Positions 53,166 to 61,490 of a DNA stretch of 64,000 bases are shown piece after piece. The stretch comes from Hyphomicrobiaceae bacterium UBA7697 (GTDB lineage: Bacteria > Pseudomonadota > Alphaproteobacteria > Rhizobiales > Methyloligellaceae), in assembly GCA_002482645.1 (NCBI GenBank), contig DLGJ01000015.1:27211-91210 (forward strand). Reading direction: 5' to 3'. A model generated the notes under the pieces. It searched no databases and was not told the origin of the DNA. It saw only the letters and a program-made list of their open reading frames with translations. The position numbers and the translations under genes are program-made. Each line of letters opens with the position of its first letter. Position 1 is the stretch's first letter.

Positions 53166-54491
53166 CTACGCCGGAACGCGACTGGATCGAGGCGAAAGCA
53201 ACCCAAACAGTAGAAAACTGCTGATGACTGTGGCTGGGGCTGAAAACAGCTTGGTCTCTGGGATCATCAACAAGACTATCCCGATAATAACCGCAGAGAT
53301 CCACGCAATCATTCCCGGAGCGTAGTACGCCGGATATTGATCGTCGGGCTTGGCACCCTCGGTTCCGTCGTAGTCTTCGAGAAGAATATAGGCCAGCGTT
53401 ACACCAACCCACGCCACGACGAAGATTCCTTGATATGCCAGCGCGATGAGCAGGAACTGGAAGATATCCGCAAGCATAAGAAGGTAGACGACGATGCCCA
53501 CGATGATGGCCCACAGCCATTTCGGCCAATGGAGCTTCAGGGTCAGCCGGAAGAACGACTGAGTGTTCACGGTCGAGAGATAGAAGTTCGTGGTATTGAT
53601 GCGCGTTTGGCTAATCCACACGAAGAGCATTCCGACCCAGCCCGTCATGAGGATCAGCGCCTTCACGACCGACACCTCGCTCAGCTCCCCTTCGACGGGG
53701 ATCGTGTGAACCAGGAAAACGCCAGCCAAGCCGTTTACGAGGAAGGTGAAGACGTAGAACGGCAGGCCAAAGTTGAATATCGCGTGGTAGTTCTCGTCGC
53801 TTTTTCTCCCGAACTTCGCGAAATCGAACGTACACATCATCATCCACCAAACACCCATGAATGCGATGAACACGTTGATCCAGCCGTAGGGAGGCGCGCC
53901 GCCTTCCGGCTCGGACGTAAGCCAAGCGTCATTGTAGCCATACTGTGAAATGGCAAATATAACGATCCCGGCTAGTCCAAGGACATAGAGAGGAAGAAGA
54001 TAACCGTTGAAGCGATCGAGCCAATTCTGAACGCTGCCCAAGATCAACGGAACGCTATACAGGCACACGACGAACGCCGCGACGGCAAAGCTCACCGATG
54101 GCCAGTAAAACGTCGCCGCAGCGGCAACAACGGAACCCTCGAAGACCGCGTAATAGATGCTGCAGATAGCGTAAACAAAGGTCGCAATCGCAGATCCTGC
54201 TCGGCCGAATAACAATCGTGAAAAGAGCGAAACCGATAGGCCCGACTTAATTGCATATCTAACGATCGGTCCATTGATCAACGAGTATACAATAGCGCTG
54301 AGGATAAGACCGATGATCGTATTGGCAGTTCCGTATGCTTGCGAAAGAACTGCCGAAATAATCATCCAAAACATGGCACTGCAGACCGCCCAGAAGGCCA
54401 TCGTCAGGGCCAGGCGTGACATTCGTCCTTCAGGACTTACAGGCTTTTCCGAAAAGTCTAATTCTCCAGTAACGTCAATATTGCTGGACAT
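53166..54491 (-). CDS. NCS1-family permease (purine/cytosine/hydantoin type)
   Basis: 441 residues with about 12 transmembrane helices. The start MSSNIDVTGELDFSEKPVSP and RMSRLALTMAFWAVCSAMFW fit the NCS1 group, as do GSVQNWLDRFNGYLLPLYVL and TRINTTNFYLSTVNTQSFF. Relatives import cytosine, allantoin or hydantoins by cation symport. Position next to hyuAB points to a hydantoin-, lactam- or amide-like substrate. A strong hairpin at 54546 separates it from hyuB. Confidence 0.85.
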   Translation of the reverse strand: MSSNIDVTGELDFSEKPVSPEGRMSRLALTMAFWAVCSAMFWMIISAVLSQAYGTANTIIGLILSAIVYSLINGPIVRYAIKSGLSVSLFSRLLFGRAGSAIATFVYAICSIYYAVFEGSVVAAAATFYWPSVSFAVAAFVVCLYSVPLILGSVQNWLDRFNGYLLPLYVLGLAGIVIFAISQYGYNDAWLTSEPEGGAPPYGWINVFIAFMGVWWMMMCTFDFAKFGRKSDENYHAIFNFGLPFYVFTFLVNGLAGVFLVHTIPVEGELSEVSVVKALILMTGWVGMLFVWISQTRINTTNFYLSTVNTQSFFRLTLKLHWPKWLWAIIVGIVVYLLMLADIFQFLLIALAYQGIFVVAWVGVTLAYILLEDYDGTEGAKPDDQYPAYYAPGMIAWISAVIIGIVLLMIPETKLFSAPATVISSFLLFGLLSPRSSRVPA

Positions 54492-54545
54492 TTTCCGCTC
54501 CCGGTTCGAGATCTATATCTTGATCATTTTTTTGTTTGGTTATTA

Positions 54546-54573
54546 GGAGCAAGCCCAATCGAGGGCTTGCTCC
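54546..54573. terminator. perfect hairpin between hyuB and the permease gene
   Basis: GGAGCAAGCCC-AATCGA-GGGCTTGCTCC, an 11-bp perfect stem. On the minus (operon) strand it is followed by TAATAACC, so a classical U tract is absent; on the + strand TATTTAT follows. It may set lower expression of the transporter genes or stabilise the hyu message. Confidence 0.65.
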
Positions 54574-54597
54574 TATTTATACTTGGCAATACTTGCG

Positions 54598-56619
54598 CTA
54601 GGCGACCCGCAGTGTTGCTGGTGCCATGTCCTCGGCTGCACCCCAGTACGGCACCGTCCGGCGCTTCAGCATGTCCCGGAAGTCGGCTGTGGTATTGGCC
54701 AGGAGCTCGCCCGATCCCCAATCGACGATCACGCCGTATTGACGGATGAGGTCGAACATATCGAGCTTCTTTTCACGGTAGAGAGCCGCGATCTTCTCCG
54801 GATCTTCGTCCAGCCAAGCAACGCGCTCAGAAGCAATACGTTGACGTTCTGCGATCGTTGCTTGTTCGTCGACTTTATACTCGTTCAATTCCGGATCGAT
54901 CTCGATCACGACCACGCCATAGTCTTTCTTGGCGCGTTCCACGGAGACATATCCGTCGATGACGTCGTCCAGGACCTGATTGACGTCTCGCTTGAGAGGA
55001 TCGCCGAGCCCGCCACCGCCGGCGGAGGGCCGCTGCACGGTGTCGCCCTGCTGGAGCGGAACGCCAGAGAAGAGCGAGCCGAGGTAGCGTTCCCCTTCCC
55101 GTCCCTGGTTGATCCACACGCCATGCGGGATCGACGGCAGACCGCCCCACAGACCCCACGTGATGGAGCGCTCGCGGTCGCAACAATAGGAGACGACGGT
55201 GCGTTCGCAGGCGTAGAGGGTGCCGCCCTTTTGGACACCCAGGCCACCACGGAACTCGCCGGGTCCACCCGAATCCACCATGAGCTCGTGGCAGGTCGTC
55301 AGAACGGGCGAAAGCCGCTCCTGACCTTCGAACGGCTGCGTTCCGAGCTGGACGCCGAACACCGGTCCGGTTGCCGCCCAGCCGTCACGGCCGTTACGAG
55401 CGCCCCAGCCGCCGACCATCCAGTCGTACCACATGAAGTACGGCTTGCCTTCGTGCCGGGTATCGCGCCCGCCGATCAGCAGGTAGTCCAGATTGAACGT
55501 ACAGGCCATCGCGCGCTCGGGGAGGATTTCCGCCCAGAGTTCGAAGACCGCGTTCATGATCTTTTCGAACGGTCCAGAGGCAAAGCCCGCGACAGGCGTG
55601 GGCCATTCCGCGTTGACCACCGAACCGATCGGTCCCGGATCCACGGTCACGACCCGGTAGAATCCCGAGTTCATCGGAATATCGGGCGACTGCATCTTCG
55701 TTCCCGCGACCACGGCCGCAAACGCGCCGCCGTAGCAACAGTTCAGGAAGGAACCGACGGTCTTGGGGTGCGATCCCGTGAGATCGTAATGGACCCGATC
55801 CCCGTCGATCGTCATCTTGACCTTGATCGGCACAAGACCTTCGTCTCCGTCGGGATCGACGTCTTCGTAGTCGGTGGTCTCCCAGGTTCCGTTGGGAAGC
55901 TCCGAAATTCTCTGCCGGGTCATGTCCTCGACGTAGTCTTGAACCTCGGCGAAGGACTTCTTGATGACATCGACGCCGTACTTGTCGCAGAGCCGCTGAA
56001 TCTCACGCTCCGCAAGACGGCACGCTTCCGACTGCGCCTGAAGATCGCCAATGATGTCATTGGGGGCACGCGTGTTGTGCGCGATCAGTTCGGCGACATC
56101 CGAAAGGTAGGTTCCCTTGCTGTAGACGCGAACGGGCGTGATCCGCAGACCTTCGGCCATATGATCGAGGGCGTTCACGTTGAACGACCCCGGTACCGCG
56201 CCGCCGACATCGGCCCAGTGGCCGTTTGCTTGAGCAAACCCAAGCAACTCCCCTTTGTAAAACATCGGTGCAAAGAGGCGCGTGTCGTTAAAGTGAGTTC
56301 CACCTTGGTAAACGTCGTTAATAACGAACACGTCTCCAGGATGTACGTCGTCTTTAAACTTCTTGATGACCGCCTTGGCCGTCAAATGAAGCGTTCCGAC
56401 ATGCGCGGCGATGTCACCGCTACCCTGCATAATTGTGTCTCCATTCGGATCACAAAGAGCAGATGAGAAGTCTCTCGAATAAATAACGAACGAGTAGCAA
56501 GTTCTAAGAATTTGTTCGGCCATCTGGTCAACGATGTTGACGTAGGCATTCTTAAGAACTTCAAACGTAACCGGATCAAGAGTGCGGCGATCTGTTTTCT
56601 GCTGCATCTTATTCTCCAA
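54598..56619 (-). CDS. hyuB: hydantoinase B/oxoprolinase family protein
   Basis: 673 residues. It begins DPVTFEVLKNAYVNIVDQMA and contains RDFSSALCDPNGDTIMQG, HVGTLHLTAKAVI, GDVFVINDVYQGGTHFND and DYLLIGGRDTRHEGKP, all typical of HyuB. Near residue 530 is RPSAGGGGLGDPLKRDVNQV, the usual C-terminal block. HyuA and HyuB together hydrolyse cyclic amides (hydantoins, 5-oxoproline, some lactams) with ATP. The paired sizes (about 684 and 673) fit hydantoinases and not acetone carboxylase, which needs a third gene. Confidence 0.92.
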   Translation of the reverse strand: MENKMQQKTDRRTLDPVTFEVLKNAYVNIVDQMAEQILRTCYSFVIYSRDFSSALCDPNGDTIMQGSGDIAAHVGTLHLTAKAVIKKFKDDVHPGDVFVINDVYQGGTHFNDTRLFAPMFYKGELLGFAQANGHWADVGGAVPGSFNVNALDHMAEGLRITPVRVYSKGTYLSDVAELIAHNTRAPNDIIGDLQAQSEACRLAEREIQRLCDKYGVDVIKKSFAEVQDYVEDMTRQRISELPNGTWETTDYEDVDPDGDEGLVPIKVKMTIDGDRVHYDLTGSHPKTVGSFLNCCYGGAFAAVVAGTKMQSPDIPMNSGFYRVVTVDPGPIGSVVNAEWPTPVAGFASGPFEKIMNAVFELWAEILPERAMACTFNLDYLLIGGRDTRHEGKPYFMWYDWMVGGWGARNGRDGWAATGPVFGVQLGTQPFEGQERLSPVLTTCHELMVDSGGPGEFRGGLGVQKGGTLYACERTVVSYCCDRERSITWGLWGGLPSIPHGVWINQGREGERYLGSLFSGVPLQQGDTVQRPSAGGGGLGDPLKRDVNQVLDDVIDGYVSVERAKKDYGVVVIEIDPELNEYKVDEQATIAERQRIASERVAWLDEDPEKIAALYREKKLDMFDLIRQYGVIVDWGSGELLANTTADFRDMLKRRTVPYWGAAEDMAPATLRVA

Positions 56620-56654
56620 CTTTTGAATTTTACATTGAAGGACGGGCGCGTTGG

Positions 56655-58709
56655 CTACGAACGCTGCGGCACCTGCATTTTGATGATCAGATATTGGTCC
56701 ACCTCGGCGGTAATCCCCGGTGGCACAACGATCGTCGAGTCGAGCTGCTCGATAACGGCCGGACCCTGGACCTGGGCTCCTGCGTGCAGGCTGGCCCGAT
56801 CGTAGATCGGCGTTTCGATTCGCTGCTCTTCTTCGTCAAACCGCACCGGCCGGGTACCGATCGGAGCCGGAGGCTCTTTCGGACCGAGCGGGTGCTTTGC
56901 AAGCTCCGCCTTTCGGTTCAGCCCAGTGGCACGAACTTGGATGCGGCAGATTTCGACGGGGGCGTCCGGACGCGAGTAGTTGTGCTCGCGGCCATGCTCC
57001 TGATGGAACTTTCGAACCGCCTCCTTGAGATCGGAGATGTCGGATTCGACGGGAATCGACATCGAGCGCCACTGACCCAAGTAACGCATGTCGATAAACC
57101 GCTCGAACATCATACGGTCCGGCGCGATATCTTCATGCGCCAGCCGCTCCCGGCCCTCTTCTTCCATGGCGCGGAATTTGGCGTTCAGGTCGCCGAGATC
57201 GGCGCCATCGACCTTTGCGACGTACATCTGCGTCAGGTCGTGCGTGATATCCACCAGGAGACACCCGAGGGCCGACGTCACACCCGGGTTCGGCGGAACC
57301 AGAACGACCGGAATGTGCAGATCCCTGGCCAGAGCCACGCCGTGCAGAGCACCCGCGCCGCCGAAGGCAACGAGAGCGAAGTCGCGCGGATCGTATCCCT
57401 TACGCAGCGACACCAAACGCACCGCGTCGGCCATGTTTGCGTTGGCGACCTTGAGAATGGCCAACGCGGCATCCTCGTTGGTCAAACCGAACGGCTGACC
57501 GATGACGCGCTCGATGGCCTTCTCGGCGAGGTCGACATTCAGCTCGACCCGGCCGCCGGCAAGCTTGCGCCCCAGACGTCCGAGATAGACGTTCGCGTCA
57601 CAGTTCGTGGGTTCCGTGCCGCCCCGGTCGTAGCACACAGGACCCGGCTCGGAGCCTGCGGACTGCGGCCCGTTGCGAAGCGCGCCAGCCGCGTCACGCC
57701 ATGCCAGCGAACCGCCGCCGGCACCGATGGTGAGAACCTCGATGCTCGGGAAGCGAATAGGATAGCCATACTCCACGTGCCAATCGTTGGTGATATGGAG
57801 CTCGCCATCCGAACACAGACTGATGTCCGTGCTGGTGCCGCCCATATCCAGGCTGATGGAGTTCTTGTAGCCGGCGAGTTCCGCGATGAAGCGGCTCGCA
57901 ATGGCGCCTGCGGCAATTCCCGATGCGGCAAGACGGGCGGCAAATTGCGTCGCCCCTTTTGCGGTCATCACGCCGCCGCCGGAGTGGAGCAGAAGCACCT
58001 CTCCTTTGTAGCCACCGGTCTTCATCCGGCCTTCAAGTTCCGCGCCGTAATCGCCAGCGACAGGCGACAGAACCGTATTGGCGACGGTCGTATTGAAACG
58101 CTCGTGCTCGAAGATTTCCGGCATAATCTCGCTGGAAAGCGAAACTTTAATATTCGGGATTTCTTCGAGAAGAATATCCCTCATTTTTTCTTCATTCTTT
58201 GAATTTACGAATGAATTAACGAAGCAAATAGCGACGTTGGTGATATTCCGCTTCTTGATGATGCGGGCCAGCTCGCGAGCTTCTTTCTCGTCGACCTCTT
58301 CAATGACCTTGCCGGCATAATCGACACGCTCGCTGACGGACAAACGATCGCGCCGTGCGAGATACGGCGGCGCCATTTCCTTATAGGTGTCCCAAAGATC
58401 GTCGCGCGTTCCGCGGCGAATCTCGATCACGTCGCGAAAGCCTTTGGTGGTGACCATCAGCGCCGGCGGGAATCGGCGCGTGATCAACGCATTCGTGGCG
58501 AGCGTCGTGCCATGCGAGAAAAGGGCGATGTCGTTCAGGGCGACATCGGCCGCATCGATACCGTTAAGCACCCCGTCAATAGGGTCCACCGTTGTCGGTG
58601 TCTTGGCGACGTGGATCTCGCCCGAGTCCTCGTTGAGAACGCAAACGTCAGTAAAGGTGCCACCAACGTCACAGGCAACGCGAACCGACTGCCCAGCTGA
58701 GGTATTCAT
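56655..58709 (-). CDS. hyuA: hydantoinase A/oxoprolinase family protein
   Basis: 684 residues from ATG 58709, which has GGAGGA upstream; codons from 58802 add 31 unstructured residues. An ASKHA ATPase fold is evident: RVACDVGGTFTDVCVLNEDS, LFSHGTTLATNALITRR, ISLDMGGTSTDISLCSDGEL and VAFGGAGALHGVALARDL. It activates the cyclic amide with ATP. It is the first gene of the catabolic operon, 35 bp from hyuB. The 5' leader of about 250 nt has terminator-like hairpins, and an AmiR-type antiterminator gene lies just upstream. Confidence 0.93.
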   Translation of the reverse strand: MNTSAGQSVRVACDVGGTFTDVCVLNEDSGEIHVAKTPTTVDPIDGVLNGIDAADVALNDIALFSHGTTLATNALITRRFPPALMVTTKGFRDVIEIRRGTRDDLWDTYKEMAPPYLARRDRLSVSERVDYAGKVIEEVDEKEARELARIIKKRNITNVAICFVNSFVNSKNEEKMRDILLEEIPNIKVSLSSEIMPEIFEHERFNTTVANTVLSPVAGDYGAELEGRMKTGGYKGEVLLLHSGGGVMTAKGATQFAARLAASGIAAGAIASRFIAELAGYKNSISLDMGGTSTDISLCSDGELHITNDWHVEYGYPIRFPSIEVLTIGAGGGSLAWRDAAGALRNGPQSAGSEPGPVCYDRGGTEPTNCDANVYLGRLGRKLAGGRVELNVDLAEKAIERVIGQPFGLTNEDAALAILKVANANMADAVRLVSLRKGYDPRDFALVAFGGAGALHGVALARDLHIPVVLVPPNPGVTSALGCLLVDITHDLTQMYVAKVDGADLGDLNAKFRAMEEEGRERLAHEDIAPDRMMFERFIDMRYLGQWRSMSIPVESDISDLKEAVRKFHQEHGREHNYSRPDAPVEICRIQVRATGLNRKAELAKHPLGPKEPPAPIGTRPVRFDEEEQRIETPIYDRASLHAGAQVQGPAVIEQLDSTIVVPPGITAEVDQYLIIKMQVPQRS

Positions 58710-58860
58710 CCGATTCCTCCGAATTTTGACATGGTCCAGGCGCGGCCGTCGACGCACGTCGACAGCATCCTGGCGAGACGGAGCTCGCGCGGGCAGACAC
58801 ACCTGGGGCTACAGCAGACGAGATATCTGCTTGCGACCGTTTGAATTATTGGGATTGTCC

Positions 58861-58883
58861 AAAAGGCGAACGGCTTCGTCCGC
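58861..58883 (-). terminator. terminator-like hairpin in the hyuA leader
   Basis: On the minus strand, GCGGACG-AAGC-CGTTCGC followed by CTTTT (one G-T pair in the stem), about 150 nt before the hyuA start. It could be the off-state terminator of an antitermination switch. Confidence 0.5.
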
Positions 58884-58935
58884 AGCGGATTAGCGTACCC
58901 GCACCACTACCTTACGCATTGGCGGGTAGCTGATC

Positions 58936-58960
58936 ACAAAAACATCGCATCTTTGCGACG
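58936..58960 (-). promoter_or_regulatory. candidate ANTAR-type hexaloop hairpin with U tract
   Basis: On the minus strand, CGTCGC-AAAGAT-GCGATG (six pairs, one G-T) and then TTTTTG. The six-base loop has A at position 1 and G at position 4, as in RNAs bound by AmiR/NasR proteins. A second hexaloop, usual for these sites, was not found with confidence. Confidence 0.45.
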
Positions 58961-58967
58961 ATGGCCG

Positions 58968-58996
58968 ACATTATTAGGATAGAGAGGATGAGTCAA
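58968..58996 (-). promoter_or_regulatory. candidate sigma70-type promoter for the hyu operon
   Basis: Minus strand TTGACT (58996-58991), 17-bp spacer, TAATGT (58973-58968). The start would be near 58961, giving a leader of about 250 nt. If correct, the hexaloop hairpin is at the extreme 5' end. A more upstream promoter is also possible. Confidence 0.45.
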
Positions 58997-59324
58997 GCAT
59001 GACTTCAGCATTCGCGTGAAATCGTTGCGAAAGTGCTTGCGTATACCATAATGGCACAAGCAATTATCGAGATAGCGATTGCCCAAATACAACCCGCGGA
59101 AAGCAATCAAACCCTTGAAAACATCGCCATTACCCAGATTGGGCCATTTTCGACGTTGCACCGCACAACGCCCCCGGTGCGCCCCTTGAGCCCCGCACCG
59201 GCCACGCGCAATTCATGGCAAGACTCGAGCCGACGCGAAGGGAACACAGGTCCGTCCGAGACCGGCCGCCTGCCGGTCTCTGGACTTGCGGCAAGCGACC
59301 CAAGCTAACGGGCGACAACCGGTC

Positions 59325-59981
59325 TCAGACAGATTTGTCCTTCGGCAGAAGATGAAGCATCTCGTTCGCGTTGACGACCGCGGACGCGATCGCCTCGATC
59401 GTCGTCCTCTTGTTCATCGCTTGCTCGCGGAGCGCGTTGTACGCGGCATCCTCGGGTATGCTCCTGATGGCCATCAAGATGGACTTTGCCTTGTCGATAT
59501 CCCGCTGCGCCCGCAGCTTTTCCGCAAGGCGCGCCGCCCTCAGCCTTAATCGCGCCTCGCGGCGATGATTATTGACACTTAACAGGATCGTGGCCAGAAC
59601 GCCGAAGGTCTGGAGCGGCAACCCGATGACTGCTTGAACCCGCAAGCGGAGCATCTTCTCCACCACAATCGGATTCTCATAGTCGACCACGGCAATCAAG
59701 ACTGCCGAAGGATCGTCCGCATCCCAATTCAACTCGATATTGTCCTCAACGAGAGGACCTGCCGAGATTAAAACGACGTCCACATTGTCTTGAATGTTTA
59801 CGGGCAGCGGCCAGCAGCGTCTTACGAGACAACCAATTCTGTTCAAGTGCTGCGAAAGCTCTTCGTTCTCTCGATTTTCGGGCTGCAACAACAACACCCG
59901 GAGCCGGCACAAGTCCTTTACGACGATGGGATCGAATCGATCATCATAGGATATGTCGAGTAAGCAATCCATCTCAACCAA
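59325..59981 (-). CDS. amiR: AmiR-type ANTAR antitermination regulator
   Basis: 218 residues. A pseudo-receiver N-terminal domain (LCRLRVLLLQPENRENEELS, HLNRIGCLVRRCWPLP, VVDYENPIVVEKMLRLRVQA, VIGLPLQ) is followed by a coiled coil and a C-terminal ANTAR domain (about 155-205: DIDKAKSILMAIRSIPEDAA, then YNALREQAMNKRTTIEAIA). It aligns well with Pseudomonas AmiR, which binds leader RNA and prevents termination unless held by AmiC. It is 62 bp after amiC and reads toward the hyu genes. Confidence 0.9.
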   Translation of the reverse strand: MVEMDCLLDISYDDRFDPIVVKDLCRLRVLLLQPENRENEELSQHLNRIGCLVRRCWPLPVNIQDNVDVVLISAGPLVEDNIELNWDADDPSAVLIAVVDYENPIVVEKMLRLRVQAVIGLPLQTFGVLATILLSVNNHRREARLRLRAARLAEKLRAQRDIDKAKSILMAIRSIPEDAAYNALREQAMNKRTTIEAIASAVVNANEMLHLLPKDKSV

Positions 59982-60043
59982 TCCTTGTCCCTCGATCGGG
60001 CTCTCTCAATGGTTGCCACGGGCCCGGCAACCCAATGGCTGTC

Positions 60044-61189
60044 CTATAGCGGCAGCGCATTCATCTCAGAGTGCAGATGTCTATGAAACGAACTCACAAG
60101 ATACGGATCCGGTACAACGCGATCCATGATTGCCACGATTTCGAACTGTCCATCGTCGCGGGCACGGCCAATCTTCGGCCAAAGATTGGCGTGGCCGTTC
60201 GACGGATCAATTCGGACTTTCCCCTGCGGGGCTAGGAACTCTCTTCCCAATATCGCCTTACGAAGAACGTCCGGTTCGTCGGTTTCCACTTCGCGAAGCG
60301 CATCGGCAACGAGACCCACCTGAAAATAGGCCGCCTCCCAGCACATGTTGGTTATGACGGGCTGGCCTTTCCATTTCTCGTATTTTTGGAGACACGTCCT
60401 GTTCTCGGCGCTCAAATGCGTCTGAAAATACGTTGCCGACGTGATGTGACCCGCCCCGACGTCGTGCCCCATCACCGCAATGTCGGCCTCGCTTGTGGTC
60501 AGGCTCGCGATGGGCATGGTCCTCGCCGACAGGCCCGCGTCCGCGTAGGCTTGATAGAACTTGATGATGCTATCTCCTACGAAATTACAGAAGATAACGT
60601 CCGGCTGTTTAGCCTTGATATTCTTAACTAATTCGACGAACTCGTAGTTCTTCGCACTGAGTTTCAGATATTGCCGCCCGACGATTTCACCGCCGTCTCT
60701 CAAAACCATTTCGGTCATGATGCGATCGGATTCGCGCGGCCAAATGTAGTCGGACCCCACCATATAAAAGCGGTTTCTCGACGACTCTAAGAGATATTCC
60801 CCCAGCGGGTAGCTAATTTGATTGGCGACCGCCCCGCAATAAATCGCGTTGCGCGAATATTCGAAGCCTTCGTATTGGGCCGGATAGCACAGCAGTCCAT
60901 TTTGCCGCTCCACCGCGCGAAGAGCGGCCTTTCGCGAACTGGACATGTAGCATCCGAATATGATCTTCACGCCAAATTCGATGAGGAGTTTGTTGGCGAG
61001 GTCGTAATACGCATCCGGGTGGCTGCCCGGGTCCAGGAGAAACGGGACGATCTCCCGCCCATTAATGCCTCCGGCGGCGTTGACCTGCTCGATGGCAAAC
61101 AGCGTCGCATCCGACATGCCACGCTCTGTCGCGGATGTAACGCCGGTTTGGGAGAATAGGATTCCGACCTTGATAGGCGCACCCGCCAT
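60044..61189 (-). CDS. amiC: AmiC-type amide-sensing regulator (periplasmic-binding fold)
   Basis: 381 residues from ATG 61189 (MAGAPIKVGILFSQTGVTSA), which matches the start of Pseudomonas AmiC; the frame extends to 61297 without a family match. Conserved blocks: AIEQVNAAGGINGREIVPFL, FGCYMSSSRKAALRAVERQN, CYPAQYEGFEYS, GSDYIWPRESDRIM and SLTTSEADIAVMG. No signal peptide: it is cytoplasmic like AmiC, which holds AmiR inactive until an amide ligand binds. A transporter binding protein is the alternative, made unlikely by the missing signal and the amiR neighbour. Confidence 0.88.
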   Translation of the reverse strand: MAGAPIKVGILFSQTGVTSATERGMSDATLFAIEQVNAAGGINGREIVPFLLDPGSHPDAYYDLANKLLIEFGVKIIFGCYMSSSRKAALRAVERQNGLLCYPAQYEGFEYSRNAIYCGAVANQISYPLGEYLLESSRNRFYMVGSDYIWPRESDRIMTEMVLRDGGEIVGRQYLKLSAKNYEFVELVKNIKAKQPDVIFCNFVGDSIIKFYQAYADAGLSARTMPIASLTTSEADIAVMGHDVGAGHITSATYFQTHLSAENRTCLQKYEKWKGQPVITNMCWEAAYFQVGLVADALREVETDEPDVLRKAILGREFLAPQGKVRIDPSNGHANLWPKIGRARDDGQFEIVAIMDRVVPDPYLVSSFHRHLHSEMNALPL

Positions 61190-61490
61190 TTTGTCACTCG
61201 CCAATGGTTTATTTCGTTCGGCGGTTGGGGTGATCCTCCCCATCGGAACGAAGCCATTCACGGGACGAGACCCAGCGACGCAACGCTCCGTAGCCACAGT
61301 TCAATCGCAATAGTGGCGAGCGGCTTGTAGCTCGTCAACGAACTTCGAGACATTTTATCCCGGCACGATTCCCGGACATCGCTCGGGCGCCGCATGGCGC
61401 GGGTTCGAGCCGATCCTTTCCAACGCATTGATTTTGACGCCCTGCTGCCGTCACATGCCGCTTCGGAGCGAGCAACACATTGAAGGCGTG

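Noticed and set aside
54583..56466. 627-codon + strand frame across hyuB
   Set aside because: Antisense to a full-length hydantoinase B with clear conserved blocks; the translation is His/Arg/Asp-rich and not protein-like.
54598..58709. Acetone carboxylase subunits
   Set aside because: Acetone carboxylase alpha/beta genes are related, but a third small gamma-subunit gene is required and absent, and protein lengths fit hydantoinases.
60044..61297. Branched-chain or urea ABC transporter binding protein
   Set aside because: The fold is the same, but no signal peptide is present and the match to AmiC plus a neighbouring amiR explain it better.
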